This document shows positions 53,387 through 62,823 of a DNA stretch of 64,000 nucleotides, piece by piece (the stretch's first letter is position 1; each line of letters starts with the position of its first letter). The notes beneath the pieces were generated by a model. That model searched no databases. It saw only the letters and a list, made by a program, of their open reading frames with translations, and was not told where the DNA came from. Source of the stretch: Polaribacter sp. Hel1_85 (lineage in GTDB: Bacteria; Bacteroidota; Bacteroidia; Flavobacteriales; Flavobacteriaceae); contig NZ_JPDS01000001.1 of NCBI RefSeq assembly GCF_000766795.1, forward strand, positions 563,001 through 627,000. The letters run 5' to 3'. A program made the position numbers and the translations under genes.

Positions 53387-54558
53387 ATAAATGCACTTAT
53401 TTTTCGATCCCTTTTTATAAAATAATATTTATCACCTTTAATTACTTTCTTTCTATATCCAAATAAATGGAAAATTTCTGTAGCTAAAAACTTTGCTGTT
53501 TTTGGATTCACAATTAAAGTGTATGTGTTTTTTTTATCTGACTTAACACCAGGTAAGAGCCTTAAAAATTGATGGAAATGAAGTTTTCTTGCCAATCTTG
53601 AGGCTTTTAACCAAAATTTAGAAATTCTTGTAATTACAAAAAAACCATCATCACCTTTCTTTTGATACAAAGGCATAAAAATTTTTCCTTTTTGTTTTGA
53701 CTCAATTTTTCTTCCATTACTGTTTGCTAACAATTCATGTTTTGCAATTTCTTGAAAATTTTTATAACCATTCACCATTTTAAAATTTTCAAAAGGTTTA
53801 ATGGTATATTTATAATCAATCTTATAAAAATCTTGATCTTCATTAAATAGAGATAATGAGCTTTTGTAGAAAGAGTACTTCTTCACGTCTTTCTTATGTA
53901 CACATTTTGCAGCCACTAAAGCTAACCAAAGAAAAGCAATACAATTATCTACAGACACTTCATTATCATGCTGACCAGCTTCAAACCCTAAAGCAATATG
54001 CCCAAATTCGTTAATGTACGTTAGCAATGGTCCTTCTAAAAATTCTTCAATTCCTAAAATTGTTGGAATTGAAAAGTATGAAGAATATTTTCTATTATTT
54101 AGAGAATCACTTATTGTTATAAATGGCTTTGTATCTGAAGATGTGGTATGCAAATCTAAAAAATAGAAAGGTCCTTTTTCTGTTTTTAGAATATTTTTAA
54201 TAATAATGTATATTTCATTTTGCTCTTGAGATTCTATTTCTAGATGATTTTCTAACAACAGTTTTAGAATCTCTTTTTTTGTCCAAATTCTATTTAAATC
54301 AACATTTTTAAAACGAATATTTTCTGAAATAGCATTGATATTACCTGCAATTCCATAAAAATTTCCTTTTAGGGCAATATTTTCATCATTTATTGTCTTA
54401 AAAACTTTTAAGAGAGCATTTATTCCTGCTCGTTCATTACCATGAATACCGCCTATTGCAATTACTGTTGGAGTTTTTTTTGAACCTTGTACACTTCCTA
54501 TAATCCTCTGTACAAGAATTTTTTCATTAAATGATTCTATTTCTATTTGGTTAATCAT
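53383..54558 (-). CDS. AstE / aspartoacylase-type metallohydrolase
   Basis: 391 residues of the succinylglutamate desuccinylase/aspartoacylase family (M14-like fold). The zinc motif HGNERAG (His and Glu about 36-39) and a further His in FLDLHTTSSDTKPF are present. It overlaps the upstream GCS2-CBS gene by eight bases, so both are translated together. The expected reaction is removal of an acyl group from an amino acid or of a glutamyl/aspartyl-type group. Specificity is unknown. Confidence 0.85.
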   Translation of the reverse strand: MINQIEIESFNEKILVQRIIGSVQGSKKTPTVIAIGGIHGNERAGINALLKVFKTINDENIALKGNFYGIAGNINAISENIRFKNVDLNRIWTKKEILKLLLENHLEIESQEQNEIYIIIKNILKTEKGPFYFLDLHTTSSDTKPFITISDSLNNRKYSSYFSIPTILGIEEFLEGPLLTYINEFGHIALGFEAGQHDNEVSVDNCIAFLWLALVAAKCVHKKDVKKYSFYKSSLSLFNEDQDFYKIDYKYTIKPFENFKMVNGYKNFQEIAKHELLANSNGRKIESKQKGKIFMPLYQKKGDDGFFVITRISKFWLKASRLARKLHFHQFLRLLPGVKSDKKNTYTLIVNPKTAKFLATEIFHLFGYRKKVIKGDKYYFIKRDRKISAFI

Positions 54559-56443
54559 TATTTTTTTTGATTTTTTCTATTCTCTCTAAATCATTTTTAG
54601 TAAAAATACCAACTAATTTATCTTCATTGATAACAACAATACAGGTGTTTTTTGTCTTAATAATTAATTCTTTTGCTTTCTTAAAAGAGGTTTCTGGATG
54701 TACAATATCAAAACGTTTATTCATAATATTTTTAGCAACTTTATTCATCACTTTTTTCGATGAAAAATCCAATTCTTCTATTTGGGTTTTTTCAATAATA
54801 CCTACAATTTTATTGTGTTTGTTTACAACTGGAATATGATGTATATGATTCCATTCCATTATTTTGAGAGCCAATTTTAATAAATCATTTTCATGAACTA
54901 CAAAAAGGCTTGTAGACATTATTTTGTAGACTTTATCATATTTTTTATCACTTTTATTCTCATGATAAGCCACAGATTCCCATTCAGAAATACTTTTATT
55001 TGATTTTTGATTTTTATAAATAAGCTCTGTTAAAATTACATTCGCTTCATAATTAGAAACTTCTTTTCTTAATTTACGTTTGTTTCTAATTAACCATTTA
55101 CTTCCTGTTGTACTTGTATCAATTCTTTTTTGAATAATTTCTAAATAATAATCAATTTCAGTTTCATCAATATTCGATTTTAACAAACCTTCTTTTGCCA
55201 TCGGAATTAAAATATTCTCTAACAATTTTTTTGCTGAAATCCCTTTTCCAAACCAATTAAAATAGGTGTTAATACCATTTCTTGCTGCATTTATAAAATT
55301 TCCACGAGCATCACGAAAAGGCATTTTTTTCCAAATTTTTTCATATTGTTTTGGCATTCCCTGCATTACTCCTACCCATAAAAGTGCATTTGCAATCTCA
55401 TCTTTAATACTTGGCCCTGCAGGAATATACCTATTTTCAATACGCAAATGTGCTATATTTTCATGAACACCATAACACAATCTATTCCATTTATATAAAG
55501 TACCATTGTGTAAGTTTAATGCCTTTAATTTTGGCATAATTCCTTTTTTAACAGATTCTATAGAATTCTCATCAAATTGCGATGAAACAATTGGTGGATA
55601 TCTAGAAATATCATCTGTATATAGTTCTAATATTGAGTTTTTTACCCATCTATTACCAAAAGACACTCTTGGTTTTTGCTCTCTAGAAAAATGTGTTACA
55701 TTTCTTAAATCGATACTTTGTTGAAATAATGCAATTCTTGTTTCACTCCAAAGTTCTTTTCCTAATAAAAGTGGAGAGTTTGTCATGATAGATAACAATG
55801 GACCAGAAATTACTTGAGACCAATTATATTTATCGATGGCTTCTTCTGGGCTAATTTGTAAATGGACTTGAAAGCTAGTATTACAAGCCTCAAATAAGAT
55901 TGATTCATGTTTCAAAATGAGTTCATCTACCCCTAAAATATGTAACTTAAAATCATCTCCTCTTATTTTTTTTAAAACTTTATTAAGTGTTTTGTAACGT
56001 TTAAATGGTGTAACATTTTTAAAAGCAAGATCTTTTTTTCTTAAAGTAGGTAAGATTCCTGTAAGTATAAATTTATTGTTTTCTGTTTCTTCTGCAGCTT
56101 TGTATCCTTTTTCTAATAAGTTTTTTAATTGTTTTTCAATTTCAGAAAAGCACGTGTTTTTTAATTCAAAAGGATCTAAGTTTATTTCTAAATTAAATAA
56201 TGCCAACTCTGTTGTATAATGGGTGTCATTAATTTTTTCGAGAATTTCTAAAGCTTTTGTAGAAGGTCTAAAGTGTTTATCTACAATACATAACTCTTGT
56301 TCTGCACCTACTCGTTGAATGCCAGTTTCGAACAAGTTATGCTTAATCATATACTCAAAAGCTTCTATATCATTGAGTAAATGAAGTACAAATTCTTTAC
56401 GATCTTTTTGTGTTTTAATTGCAGTAACAGCTTGTGACCCCAT
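54551..56443 (-). CDS. GCS2-type carboxylate-amine ligase with C-terminal CBS pair
   Basis: 630 residues. Residues about 30-430 match the glutamate-cysteine ligase family 2 fold (QRVGAEQELCIVD, LEINLDPFELKN, and the HLRIENRYIPAGPS segment). The C-terminal 125 residues (about 505-625) form two CBS domains (YKIMSTSLFVV, HHIPVVNKHNKIVGII, CIVVINEDKLVGIF). CBS pairs usually bind adenine nucleotides, so this ligase may be nucleotide-regulated. It is coupled to the AstE-like gene. Because bshA is also in this window, glutathione synthesis is doubtful and another acceptor is likely. Confidence 0.82.
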   Translation of the reverse strand: MGSQAVTAIKTQKDRKEFVLHLLNDIEAFEYMIKHNLFETGIQRVGAEQELCIVDKHFRPSTKALEILEKINDTHYTTELALFNLEINLDPFELKNTCFSEIEKQLKNLLEKGYKAAEETENNKFILTGILPTLRKKDLAFKNVTPFKRYKTLNKVLKKIRGDDFKLHILGVDELILKHESILFEACNTSFQVHLQISPEEAIDKYNWSQVISGPLLSIMTNSPLLLGKELWSETRIALFQQSIDLRNVTHFSREQKPRVSFGNRWVKNSILELYTDDISRYPPIVSSQFDENSIESVKKGIMPKLKALNLHNGTLYKWNRLCYGVHENIAHLRIENRYIPAGPSIKDEIANALLWVGVMQGMPKQYEKIWKKMPFRDARGNFINAARNGINTYFNWFGKGISAKKLLENILIPMAKEGLLKSNIDETEIDYYLEIIQKRIDTSTTGSKWLIRNKRKLRKEVSNYEANVILTELIYKNQKSNKSISEWESVAYHENKSDKKYDKVYKIMSTSLFVVHENDLLKLALKIMEWNHIHHIPVVNKHNKIVGIIEKTQIEELDFSSKKVMNKVAKNIMNKRFDIVHPETSFKKAKELIIKTKNTCIVVINEDKLVGIFTKNDLERIEKIKKNND

Positions 56444-56520
56444 AATGAACGTATTGCATTACAACGAAGTACGAAAATTATCTCCAATTTAACTATGATA
56501 ATTGTCAGTACCATAACAAC

Positions 56521-56554
56521 AAAAAAGCATCAAGAATTAACTTGATGCTTTTTT
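56521..56554 (-). terminator. Terminator after glyA
   Basis: Stem AAAAAAGCATCAAG / CTTGATGCTTTTTT (14 bp, loop AATTAA). Located 46 bases past the glyA stop on the minus strand and 77 bases upstream of the GCS2-CBS gene. Confidence 0.92.
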
Positions 56555-56600
56555 AAATTTTATGCTCTCAAAAGTGAGGTTTTAAAAATCGTTATGTGAT

Positions 56601-57875
56601 TTACATTACAAATAATCTTCTTGCACTCATCATATGCGCAACTCTTTCACCAATTTCATGCAAAGCTTCTTCGTTTTCAGCATTTTGTATTGCTTCGTCT
56701 ATAAAATCAACTACAGCTTTCATATCTTCTTCTTCTAAACCACGAGTAGTTATAGCAGCAGTTCCAATACGAATTCCTGATGTTACAAATGGGCTTTTAT
56801 CATCAAAAGGAACCATGTTTTTGTTTACTGTAATATCTGCTTTTCCTAAAGCAATTTCTGCATCTTTACCAGAAATATCTTTATTTCTTAAATCGATCAA
56901 CATACAATGATTGTCTGTTCCTCCAGAAATAATATCATATCCTTTGGCAACAAATTCTTTTGCCATTTCAGCAGCATTTGCTTTTACTTGTAATTGGTAT
57001 TCTAAAAACTCATCTGTTAAAGCCTCTCCAAAAGCAACTGCTTTAGCAGCAATTACGTGCTCTAAAGGTCCACCTTGGTTTCCAGGGAAAACAGAAGAAT
57101 TAATTAAAGTTGACATTTTCTTTAATTTTCCTGATTTTAATTTTAATTCAAAAGGATTTTCAAAATCTTTACCAATCATAATCATTCCTCCTCTTGGTCC
57201 ACGTAAAGTTTTATGAGTGGTAGTGGTAACAATATGACAATGAGGTAAAGGATCATTTAAAATTCCTTTTGCAATTAATCCTGCAGGATGAGAAATATCT
57301 GCCATTAAAACAGCTCCAACTTCATCAGCAATTTCTCTAAATTTTGCAAAATCTATATCTCTAGAATACGCAGAAGCACCCGCAATAATTAACTTTGGCT
57401 TGTGTTCTCTTGCTTGTTGAGCTACATGATCATAATCTATCCTTCCTGTTTCTTTAACAACTCCATAAAATACTGGGTTGTATAATTTACCAGAAAAGTT
57501 AACTGGAGAACCATGAGTTAAATGACCTCCATGAGATAAATCAAAACCTAAAACAGTTTCACCTGGTTTTAAACAAGCAGCAAAAACAGCAGTATTTGCT
57601 TGAGAACCAGAATGTGGTTGCACATTTACATATTCTGCACCAAATAATTCTTTTGCTCTATCTATTGCAATTTGCTCAATAACATCAACTACTTCACAAC
57701 CTCCATAATATCTTTTACCAGGATATCCTTCAGCATATTTGTTTGTTAAAATAGAACCTTGAGCTCTCATAACTTCATCACTTACAAAGTTTTCTGAAGC
57801 GATTAATTCTAAACCATTTAACTGTCTTTCTTTTTCTTCCTGAATAAGGTCAAAAATTTGATTATCTAATTGCAT
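56601..57875 (-). CDS. glyA: Serine hydroxymethyltransferase
   Basis: 424 residues, standard length. The PLP-lysine is K222 in [14 protein letters not shown], with N-terminal ENF and the conserved [15 protein letters not shown] (48-62). The enzyme interconverts serine and glycine with tetrahydrofolate. Its promoter box is at 57899-57906. It ends at a very strong terminator. Confidence 0.97.
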   Translation of the reverse strand: MQLDNQIFDLIQEEKERQLNGLELIASENFVSDEVMRAQGSILTNKYAEGYPGKRYYGGCEVVDVIEQIAIDRAKELFGAEYVNVQPHSGSQANTAVFAACLKPGETVLGFDLSHGGHLTHGSPVNFSGKLYNPVFYGVVKETGRIDYDHVAQQAREHKPKLIIAGASAYSRDIDFAKFREIADEVGAVLMADISHPAGLIAKGILNDPLPHCHIVTTTTHKTLRGPRGGMIMIGKDFENPFELKLKSGKLKKMSTLINSSVFPGNQGGPLEHVIAAKAVAFGEALTDEFLEYQLQVKANAAEMAKEFVAKGYDIISGGTDNHCMLIDLRNKDISGKDAEIALGKADITVNKNMVPFDDKSPFVTSGIRIGTAAITTRGLEEEDMKAVVDFIDEAIQNAENEEALHEIGERVAHMMSARRLFVM

Positions 57876-57898
57876 TGTTGTTGTTTTTAAAGAAGCAT

Positions 57899-57906
57899 CA
57901 AAAATA
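57899..57906 (-). promoter_or_regulatory. -7 promoter box for glyA
   Basis: On the minus strand TATTTTTG, exact TAnnTTTG, 23 bases before the ATG. Confidence 0.5.
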
Positions 57907-58041
57907 ACAAAATCAAATTTGTAAAAAACATGTTTTAACGATATTTTATATTTTTTTGTTATTATTATATAATTAAGAAAAAAGTAGTGTTAAAAATGCA
58001 TTTTTCGCTGTTTTTTTATTTAAAAATGCAAAAAAAATGTG

Positions 58042-58049
58042 TAGGTTTG
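58042..58049 (+). promoter_or_regulatory. -7 promoter box for fumarylacetoacetase
   Basis: TAGGTTTG, exact TAnnTTTG, 22 bases before the ATG at 58072. Confidence 0.6.
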
Positions 58050-58071
58050 ATAAAAAATAAATTGAACTATT

Positions 58072-59349
58072 ATGATCATAACAGCAAATAATCCTAACAG
58101 AAAATCTTGGTTAAAAATAGATAAAGATTCAGACTTCCCAATTCAAAATATTCCTTTTGGAGTTTTTATTACTAGAGATGATATTATTACTATTGGAAGT
58201 AGAATTGGAAATTTTGCCATAGATTTAGGTGCTTTTCATCAATTAGGGTATTTTAAAGGAATTCCATTAACAGAAGATATTTTTTTACAAGATAATTTAA
58301 ATGATTTTATTGCTGATGGTCGTAAAACATGGCGTTTAGTTAGAAATAGAATTGCAGAAGTTTTCGATGTTACCAATGGTACTCTAAGAGATAATGCAAA
58401 TCATAAAGACAAAATTATTTTTAGAATGGATGAAGTAGAAATGTTATTACCTGTTTCTGTGGGTGATTATACAGATTTCTATGCAAGTAAAGAACATGCT
58501 ACAAACGTTGGTTCTTTATTTAGAGATCCAGAAAATGCATTATTACCAAATTGGTTGCATGTACCTATTGGGTATCATGGTAGAAGTTCTTCTATTATTC
58601 CTTCTGGAACACCAATTAGAAGACCTTATGGACAAACAAAACCTGCTGAAGGAAGTAATACTCCAGGATTTGGACCTACAAAATTATTAGATTTTGAACT
58701 TGAAATGGCATTTATTACAACAGATGCTAATGTTTTAGGTGATAGAATTCCGATTGAAGAAACCGAAGAATATATTTTTGGATTAATACAATTTAACGAT
58801 TGGTCTGCAAGAGATATTCAAGCATGGGAATATGTGCCTTTAGGTCCGTTTTTAGGTAAAAACTTTGCTTCAACTATTTCTCCTTGGATTGTAACTTTAG
58901 ATGCTTTAGAACCTTTTAGAGTTGATAATCCTAAGCAAGTTTATGAACCTTTACCATATTTAAAACAAAAAGGAAAAGGAAGTTATGATATAAAACTGCA
59001 AGTTGGAATTAAACCTGAAAATGGTGAAGAAACAATACTTGCCAATTCTAATTTTAAATATATGTATTGGACAATGGCTCAACAATTAGCACATCATACA
59101 GTAAATGGTTGTCCTGTTGAAGCTGGAGATATGATGGGATCTGGAACAATTTCTGGACCTACAAAAGATAGTTATGGTTCTATGTTAGAATTAACTTGGA
59201 GAGGCCAAAATCCTATTAAATTAAAAGATGGTACAGAACGTAAATTTATAAATGATTATGATACTGTAATTATGCGCGCACATTGTAAAAATGATAAAGT
59301 TCGTATTGGTTTTGGTGAATGTATTGGTAAAATATTACCTGCAAAATAA
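58072..59349 (+). CDS. fahA: Fumarylacetoacetase
   Basis: 425 residues. The N-terminal SH3-like domain precedes the catalytic FAH domain; DFYASKEHATNVG (about 137-149) carries the catalytic His, and DFELEMAF (about 206-213) provides metal-binding Glu. It performs the last step of tyrosine breakdown, giving fumarate and acetoacetate. It stands alone with a promoter and a terminator. Homogentisate dioxygenase is not in this window. Confidence 0.95.
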   Translation: MIITANNPNRKSWLKIDKDSDFPIQNIPFGVFITRDDIITIGSRIGNFAIDLGAFHQLGYFKGIPLTEDIFLQDNLNDFIADGRKTWRLVRNRIAEVFDVTNGTLRDNANHKDKIIFRMDEVEMLLPVSVGDYTDFYASKEHATNVGSLFRDPENALLPNWLHVPIGYHGRSSSIIPSGTPIRRPYGQTKPAEGSNTPGFGPTKLLDFELEMAFITTDANVLGDRIPIEETEEYIFGLIQFNDWSARDIQAWEYVPLGPFLGKNFASTISPWIVTLDALEPFRVDNPKQVYEPLPYLKQKGKGSYDIKLQVGIKPENGEETILANSNFKYMYWTMAQQLAHHTVNGCPVEAGDMMGSGTISGPTKDSYGSMLELTWRGQNPIKLKDGTERKFINDYDTVIMRAHCKNDKVRIGFGECIGKILPAK

Positions 59350-59372
59350 ATTAAACCAAATCATCAGAAATT

Positions 59373-59404
59373 AAAAAGCCTCATCTATTTTTGAGGTTTT
59401 TTTG
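59373..59404 (+). terminator. Terminator after fahA
   Basis: Stem around GCCTCA / TGAGGT with a bulged G and a long T run. Confidence 0.7.
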
Positions 59405-59486
59405 TTGTAAAAAAAGTACGCTTTTAATCATTAATATTTTCGATAAAAAACTACTTATATTAATCCTATCTTATAATTTCACACTA

Positions 59487-60665
59487 CTAACTTATAATCT
59501 TCTTTAACAAACCAAATACCTTTTTTTCAATAACATCTACAGATCCATCAGCAAAAAAAACATTTTTTATATCTTTTAACAATGCGTCTTTCTCTTCTTG
59601 ACTAAGCTTATTTTCAGAAATATATTGCTGAATTTTATTCAAGTTTTCTTCATCTGAATCTATAACAACCTCAGTATGTATTTTATTAAAAATGATTTTA
59701 TCTACTTTAGAAAGAATATAATTTTCTTCTTCTTTAGTTTCAAAAAAATTACAATGAGCAGCATATAATAATACATATGCTAAAAACTCATTTTTGCTCC
59801 AAGTTATATTTTTCATCTTAATTTCTATTGGTAAACCTTCTGTACTTCCCCACTCTGTCCAAGAACCATCATAAACTGCATTATTTTTAATACCTGATAT
59901 TTCTGCACCTAACGCTAAAATTGAAGCAGTAATACCTGTTCCACAAGAAAAAATAAACGCTTTATTTTCAGGGTTTAGGTTATTAAAAATTGTCTTTAAA
60001 GCTACTTCAGATTTTAAACTACCATTTTCTATTAGTTCTGAATAAGGCAAACTCACAGAATTAGGAATATGACCTCCCTTTACATCACTTCTTGGTTCTG
60101 GTTCTGTGGCATAAAAACGTCCTTTAGAACGCGCATCTACAATAATTATATCCTTATTATTGATGGAAGAAAGTACATCTTCTGTAAATTTTATTTTATT
60201 TGGTTGATAATTTGCTTTAAAACCTCCTTTTCTGGGTGATTTAAATTGTTGTTTTTCAACAGGATATTTTTTTTCTTCCCATTTTGGGAAACCTCCATCT
60301 AAAACAGCAATATTGGTAAAGCCCATTAATTGAAACATCCACCAAACTCTTGGTGATGAATAAATACCTAAATCATCATAACAAACAATTGCACTGTCTT
60401 TTTTAATACCTAATTCTTGGGATTTTACCTCAAATTCTTTAGAACCTATAATTGTGTTAGGAAAAGGTGCATTTACAATAGAAAAAGTCTTTTTAATATC
60501 AAAAAAAATGGCTCCTTTTATTTGTTTTTTATCATTATAAATTGATGAAGTAGATTTTACTGTTACTTTAGGAATGGTACAATCTAAAATTATTAGATTT
60601 TGATTCTCTAAATTAGATTCTAGCCATTCTGCAGAAACAATGGGTTTGGATATTTTTAAAGACAT
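59487..60665 (-). CDS. 3-mercaptopyruvate sulfurtransferase-type rhodanese fused to a TerB-like tail
   Basis: 392 residues. Two rhodanese domains (about 1-140 and 155-283) with catalytic C241 in CGTGITAS; the loop CGxGxT fits mercaptopyruvate sulfurtransferases rather than thiosulfate enzymes (CRxGxT). A further about 105 residues (287-392) are helical and end ALLKDIKNVFFADGSVDVIEKKVFGLLKKI, like TerB/TerB-like domains (acidic DGxxxxxE). Family sulfurtransferases are about 280 residues, so this is a fusion. It is 11 bp after the symporter gene and probably co-transcribed. Confidence 0.85.
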   Translation of the reverse strand: MSLKISKPIVSAEWLESNLENQNLIILDCTIPKVTVKSTSSIYNDKKQIKGAIFFDIKKTFSIVNAPFPNTIIGSKEFEVKSQELGIKKDSAIVCYDDLGIYSSPRVWWMFQLMGFTNIAVLDGGFPKWEEKKYPVEKQQFKSPRKGGFKANYQPNKIKFTEDVLSSINNKDIIIVDARSKGRFYATEPEPRSDVKGGHIPNSVSLPYSELIENGSLKSEVALKTIFNNLNPENKAFIFSCGTGITASILALGAEISGIKNNAVYDGSWTEWGSTEGLPIEIKMKNITWSKNEFLAYVLLYAAHCNFFETKEEENYILSKVDKIIFNKIHTEVVIDSDEENLNKIQQYISENKLSQEEKDALLKDIKNVFFADGSVDVIEKKVFGLLKKIIS

Positions 60666-60676
60666 ATTATATAAAA

Positions 60677-62002
60677 CTATTTTACTTTTTCATAATTGTC
60701 ATCCCATTCTTTTGGTTTAGGATCATGTAATTTACCTAAAGATTTTGCAACAATCATAGAAACAGTAGCATCTCCAGTAACATTTACAGTAGTTCTACAC
60801 ATATCTAAAGGTCTGTCTACTGCAAAAATTAATGCTAAACCTATTGGTAATAATTCTGCCGGAAAACCAATAGATTCTAATACAATTACTAGCATTACCA
60901 TACCTGCACTTGGCACAGCTGCAGAACCAATTGAAGCTAATAAAGCTGTAGCTACAATAATTAATTGGTTAGAAAAAGTTAGACCTTCTGGCCAAATAAC
61001 TTGCATAATAAACACAGCAGCAATGGCTTGATATAAACTTGTTCCATCCATATTAATAGTAGCTCCAACAGGCAAAACAAAACCAGAAACCTCTTTATCT
61101 ACTCCAATATGCTCTTCAACTCTCTCCATAGTTACAGGTAAAGTTGCAGCACTAGAACTGGTAGAAAATGCTAATAATTGTGCAGGACTTATTTGTTTTA
61201 AAAACCAAAGTGGCGATTTTTTAGTGTAAACACTTACTAACATCAAATAGAAACCTATCATTAATAATAAACCACCAACTACACACAATGCATAGACTAA
61301 TAGTTTTAAAAGTATCTCAGTATCATCAAAAGCAATAATAACGTTTGCTAATAAAGCAAAAACGGCATAAGGCGCAAAAAGCATAATTAAATCTACCATT
61401 TTCATCACTACTTCATTTAATGAATCAAAGAAATCCATTAATGGTTTTGCTTTTTTCTCAGGAATTAATAACAAAGAAATTCCTACAAATAAAGCAAAAA
61501 AGATAATTTGAAGCATACTGGCATTTCCTAAAGAAGTAAAAATATTACTCGGAAAAATATCTACCAACGCTTGTAAAGGACCAGCGTCATGTTGTGCCGT
61601 TGCTTTGGCTAATTTATCTACAACACCAGAAGAAGTTTCATATTTTGATTTTATTTTCTCAATAGTATCTGCAGACATACCAGCTCCTGGTTTTACAACA
61701 TTTACAATTCCTAAACCAATTATAATAGCAACTAAAGTTGTTATCATATAAATAATCATGGTTCTAAAGCCCATTTTTTTAATTTTAGAAATATCTTTTA
61801 AATCAGAAATTCCTTTAATTAAAGAAGCTAGAATTAATGGTACTGCTATTAATTTTAATAAGTTTATAAAGATTGTTCCAAAGGGTTTTATCCAATCCGT
61901 TACAAAGCCTTTACCTCCATCAACAGAATTCATTATAAAGCCAAAAATGATTCCAAGAACCATTCCTATTAAAATTTTCCAGTGTAGTGCTAGTTTTTTC
62001 AT
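60677..62002 (-). CDS. Dicarboxylate/amino-acid:cation symporter (DAACS)
   Basis: 441 residues with about eight membrane helices and two re-entrant loops. The first loop has the Ser-rich motif STSSSAATLP and the second NMDGTSLY, both diagnostic of the GltP/DctA/EAAT family. It imports glutamate, aspartate or C4-dicarboxylates with Na+ or H+. It is upstream of and co-directional with a sulfurtransferase fusion (11 bp), so the pair may handle sulfur amino acids. Confidence 0.93.
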   Translation of the reverse strand: MKKLALHWKILIGMVLGIIFGFIMNSVDGGKGFVTDWIKPFGTIFINLLKLIAVPLILASLIKGISDLKDISKIKKMGFRTMIIYMITTLVAIIIGLGIVNVVKPGAGMSADTIEKIKSKYETSSGVVDKLAKATAQHDAGPLQALVDIFPSNIFTSLGNASMLQIIFFALFVGISLLLIPEKKAKPLMDFFDSLNEVVMKMVDLIMLFAPYAVFALLANVIIAFDDTEILLKLLVYALCVVGGLLLMIGFYLMLVSVYTKKSPLWFLKQISPAQLLAFSTSSSAATLPVTMERVEEHIGVDKEVSGFVLPVGATINMDGTSLYQAIAAVFIMQVIWPEGLTFSNQLIIVATALLASIGSAAVPSAGMVMLVIVLESIGFPAELLPIGLALIFAVDRPLDMCRTTVNVTGDATVSMIVAKSLGKLHDPKPKEWDDNYEKVK

Positions 62003-62126
62003 TAATTAGTTTAAAATTATTAAGATTTTTGAAAGGTAAAAAAAATATTTTAGAGGTGATGTGACTTTATTTGTATATTGTGTCATATTTTTAGAAAACA
62101 TTCATATTAATTATTAAAACAAAAAA

Positions 62127-62762
62127 ATGGCAGGTATTTTAGACTTATTAAATAGTGATTTAGGAAAACAAATTATTTCAGGAGTTTCTGGTTCAACAGG
62201 AAATGACTCAAACAAAACAAGTAGTGTTTTAACAATGGCTTTGCCAGTTTTAATGAAAGCAATGGAAAGAAATTCTTCTACTCCAGAAGGAGCTGCAGGA
62301 TTATTAGGTGCTTTATCTAGTAAACATGATGGTAGTATTTTAGACAACCTTGGAGGTTTGTTTGGTGGTGGTGTAGAAGAAAGTGTAAAACAAGATGGTG
62401 CTGGGATTTTAGGACATATTTTAGGAAACAAACAACAAGGTGTTGAACAAGTTATTGGTCAGAAATCTGGTTTAGATGCTGGTTCTGTTGGTAATATTTT
62501 AAAAGTTGCTGCTCCTTTATTAATGGGAGTTTTAGGAAAGCAATCTCGTCAAAGTAATGTTACTGATTCTGCAGGATTAGGAGGATTGTTAGGTGGAATG
62601 TTAGGTGGAAATGAAACTGCAAATGAACAAAGTTTCTTAGAAAAAATATTAGACGCAGATGGAGATGGTAGTATTGTTGATGATGTTGCTGGAATGGTTT
62701 TAGGTGGAAGTAAAAAATCTGGTGGACTTGGTGGTTTATTAGGTGGACTTTTTGGAAAATAA
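62127..62762 (+). CDS. DUF937 protein with an EF-hand-like loop
   Basis: 211 residues, Gly/Leu-rich, no signal peptide. DUF937 (about 1-120) is followed by Gly-rich repeats (GGLLGGMLGG, GGLGGLLGGLFG) and the segment DADGDGSIVDD (about 170-180), which matches the DxDGDGxxxD calcium loop of EF-hand or dockerin modules. Only one such loop is seen. DUF937 proteins are poorly understood. The terminator lies 22 bases after the stop. Confidence 0.82.
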   Translation: MAGILDLLNSDLGKQIISGVSGSTGNDSNKTSSVLTMALPVLMKAMERNSSTPEGAAGLLGALSSKHDGSILDNLGGLFGGGVEESVKQDGAGILGHILGNKQQGVEQVIGQKSGLDAGSVGNILKVAAPLLMGVLGKQSRQSNVTDSAGLGGLLGGMLGGNETANEQSFLEKILDADGDGSIVDDVAGMVLGGSKKSGGLGGLLGGLFGK

Positions 62763-62783
62763 GACCTTCTAAATTTTACATAT

Positions 62784-62819
62784 AAAAAAAGCTCAAACAT
62801 TAATTTGTTTGAGCTTTTT
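62784..62819 (+). terminator. Terminator after the DUF937 gene
   Basis: Stem AAAAAGCTCAAAC / GTTTGAGCTTTTT (13 bp) with T and A runs on both sides; it also serves the convergent bshA. Confidence 0.92.
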
Positions 62820-62823
62820 CTTT

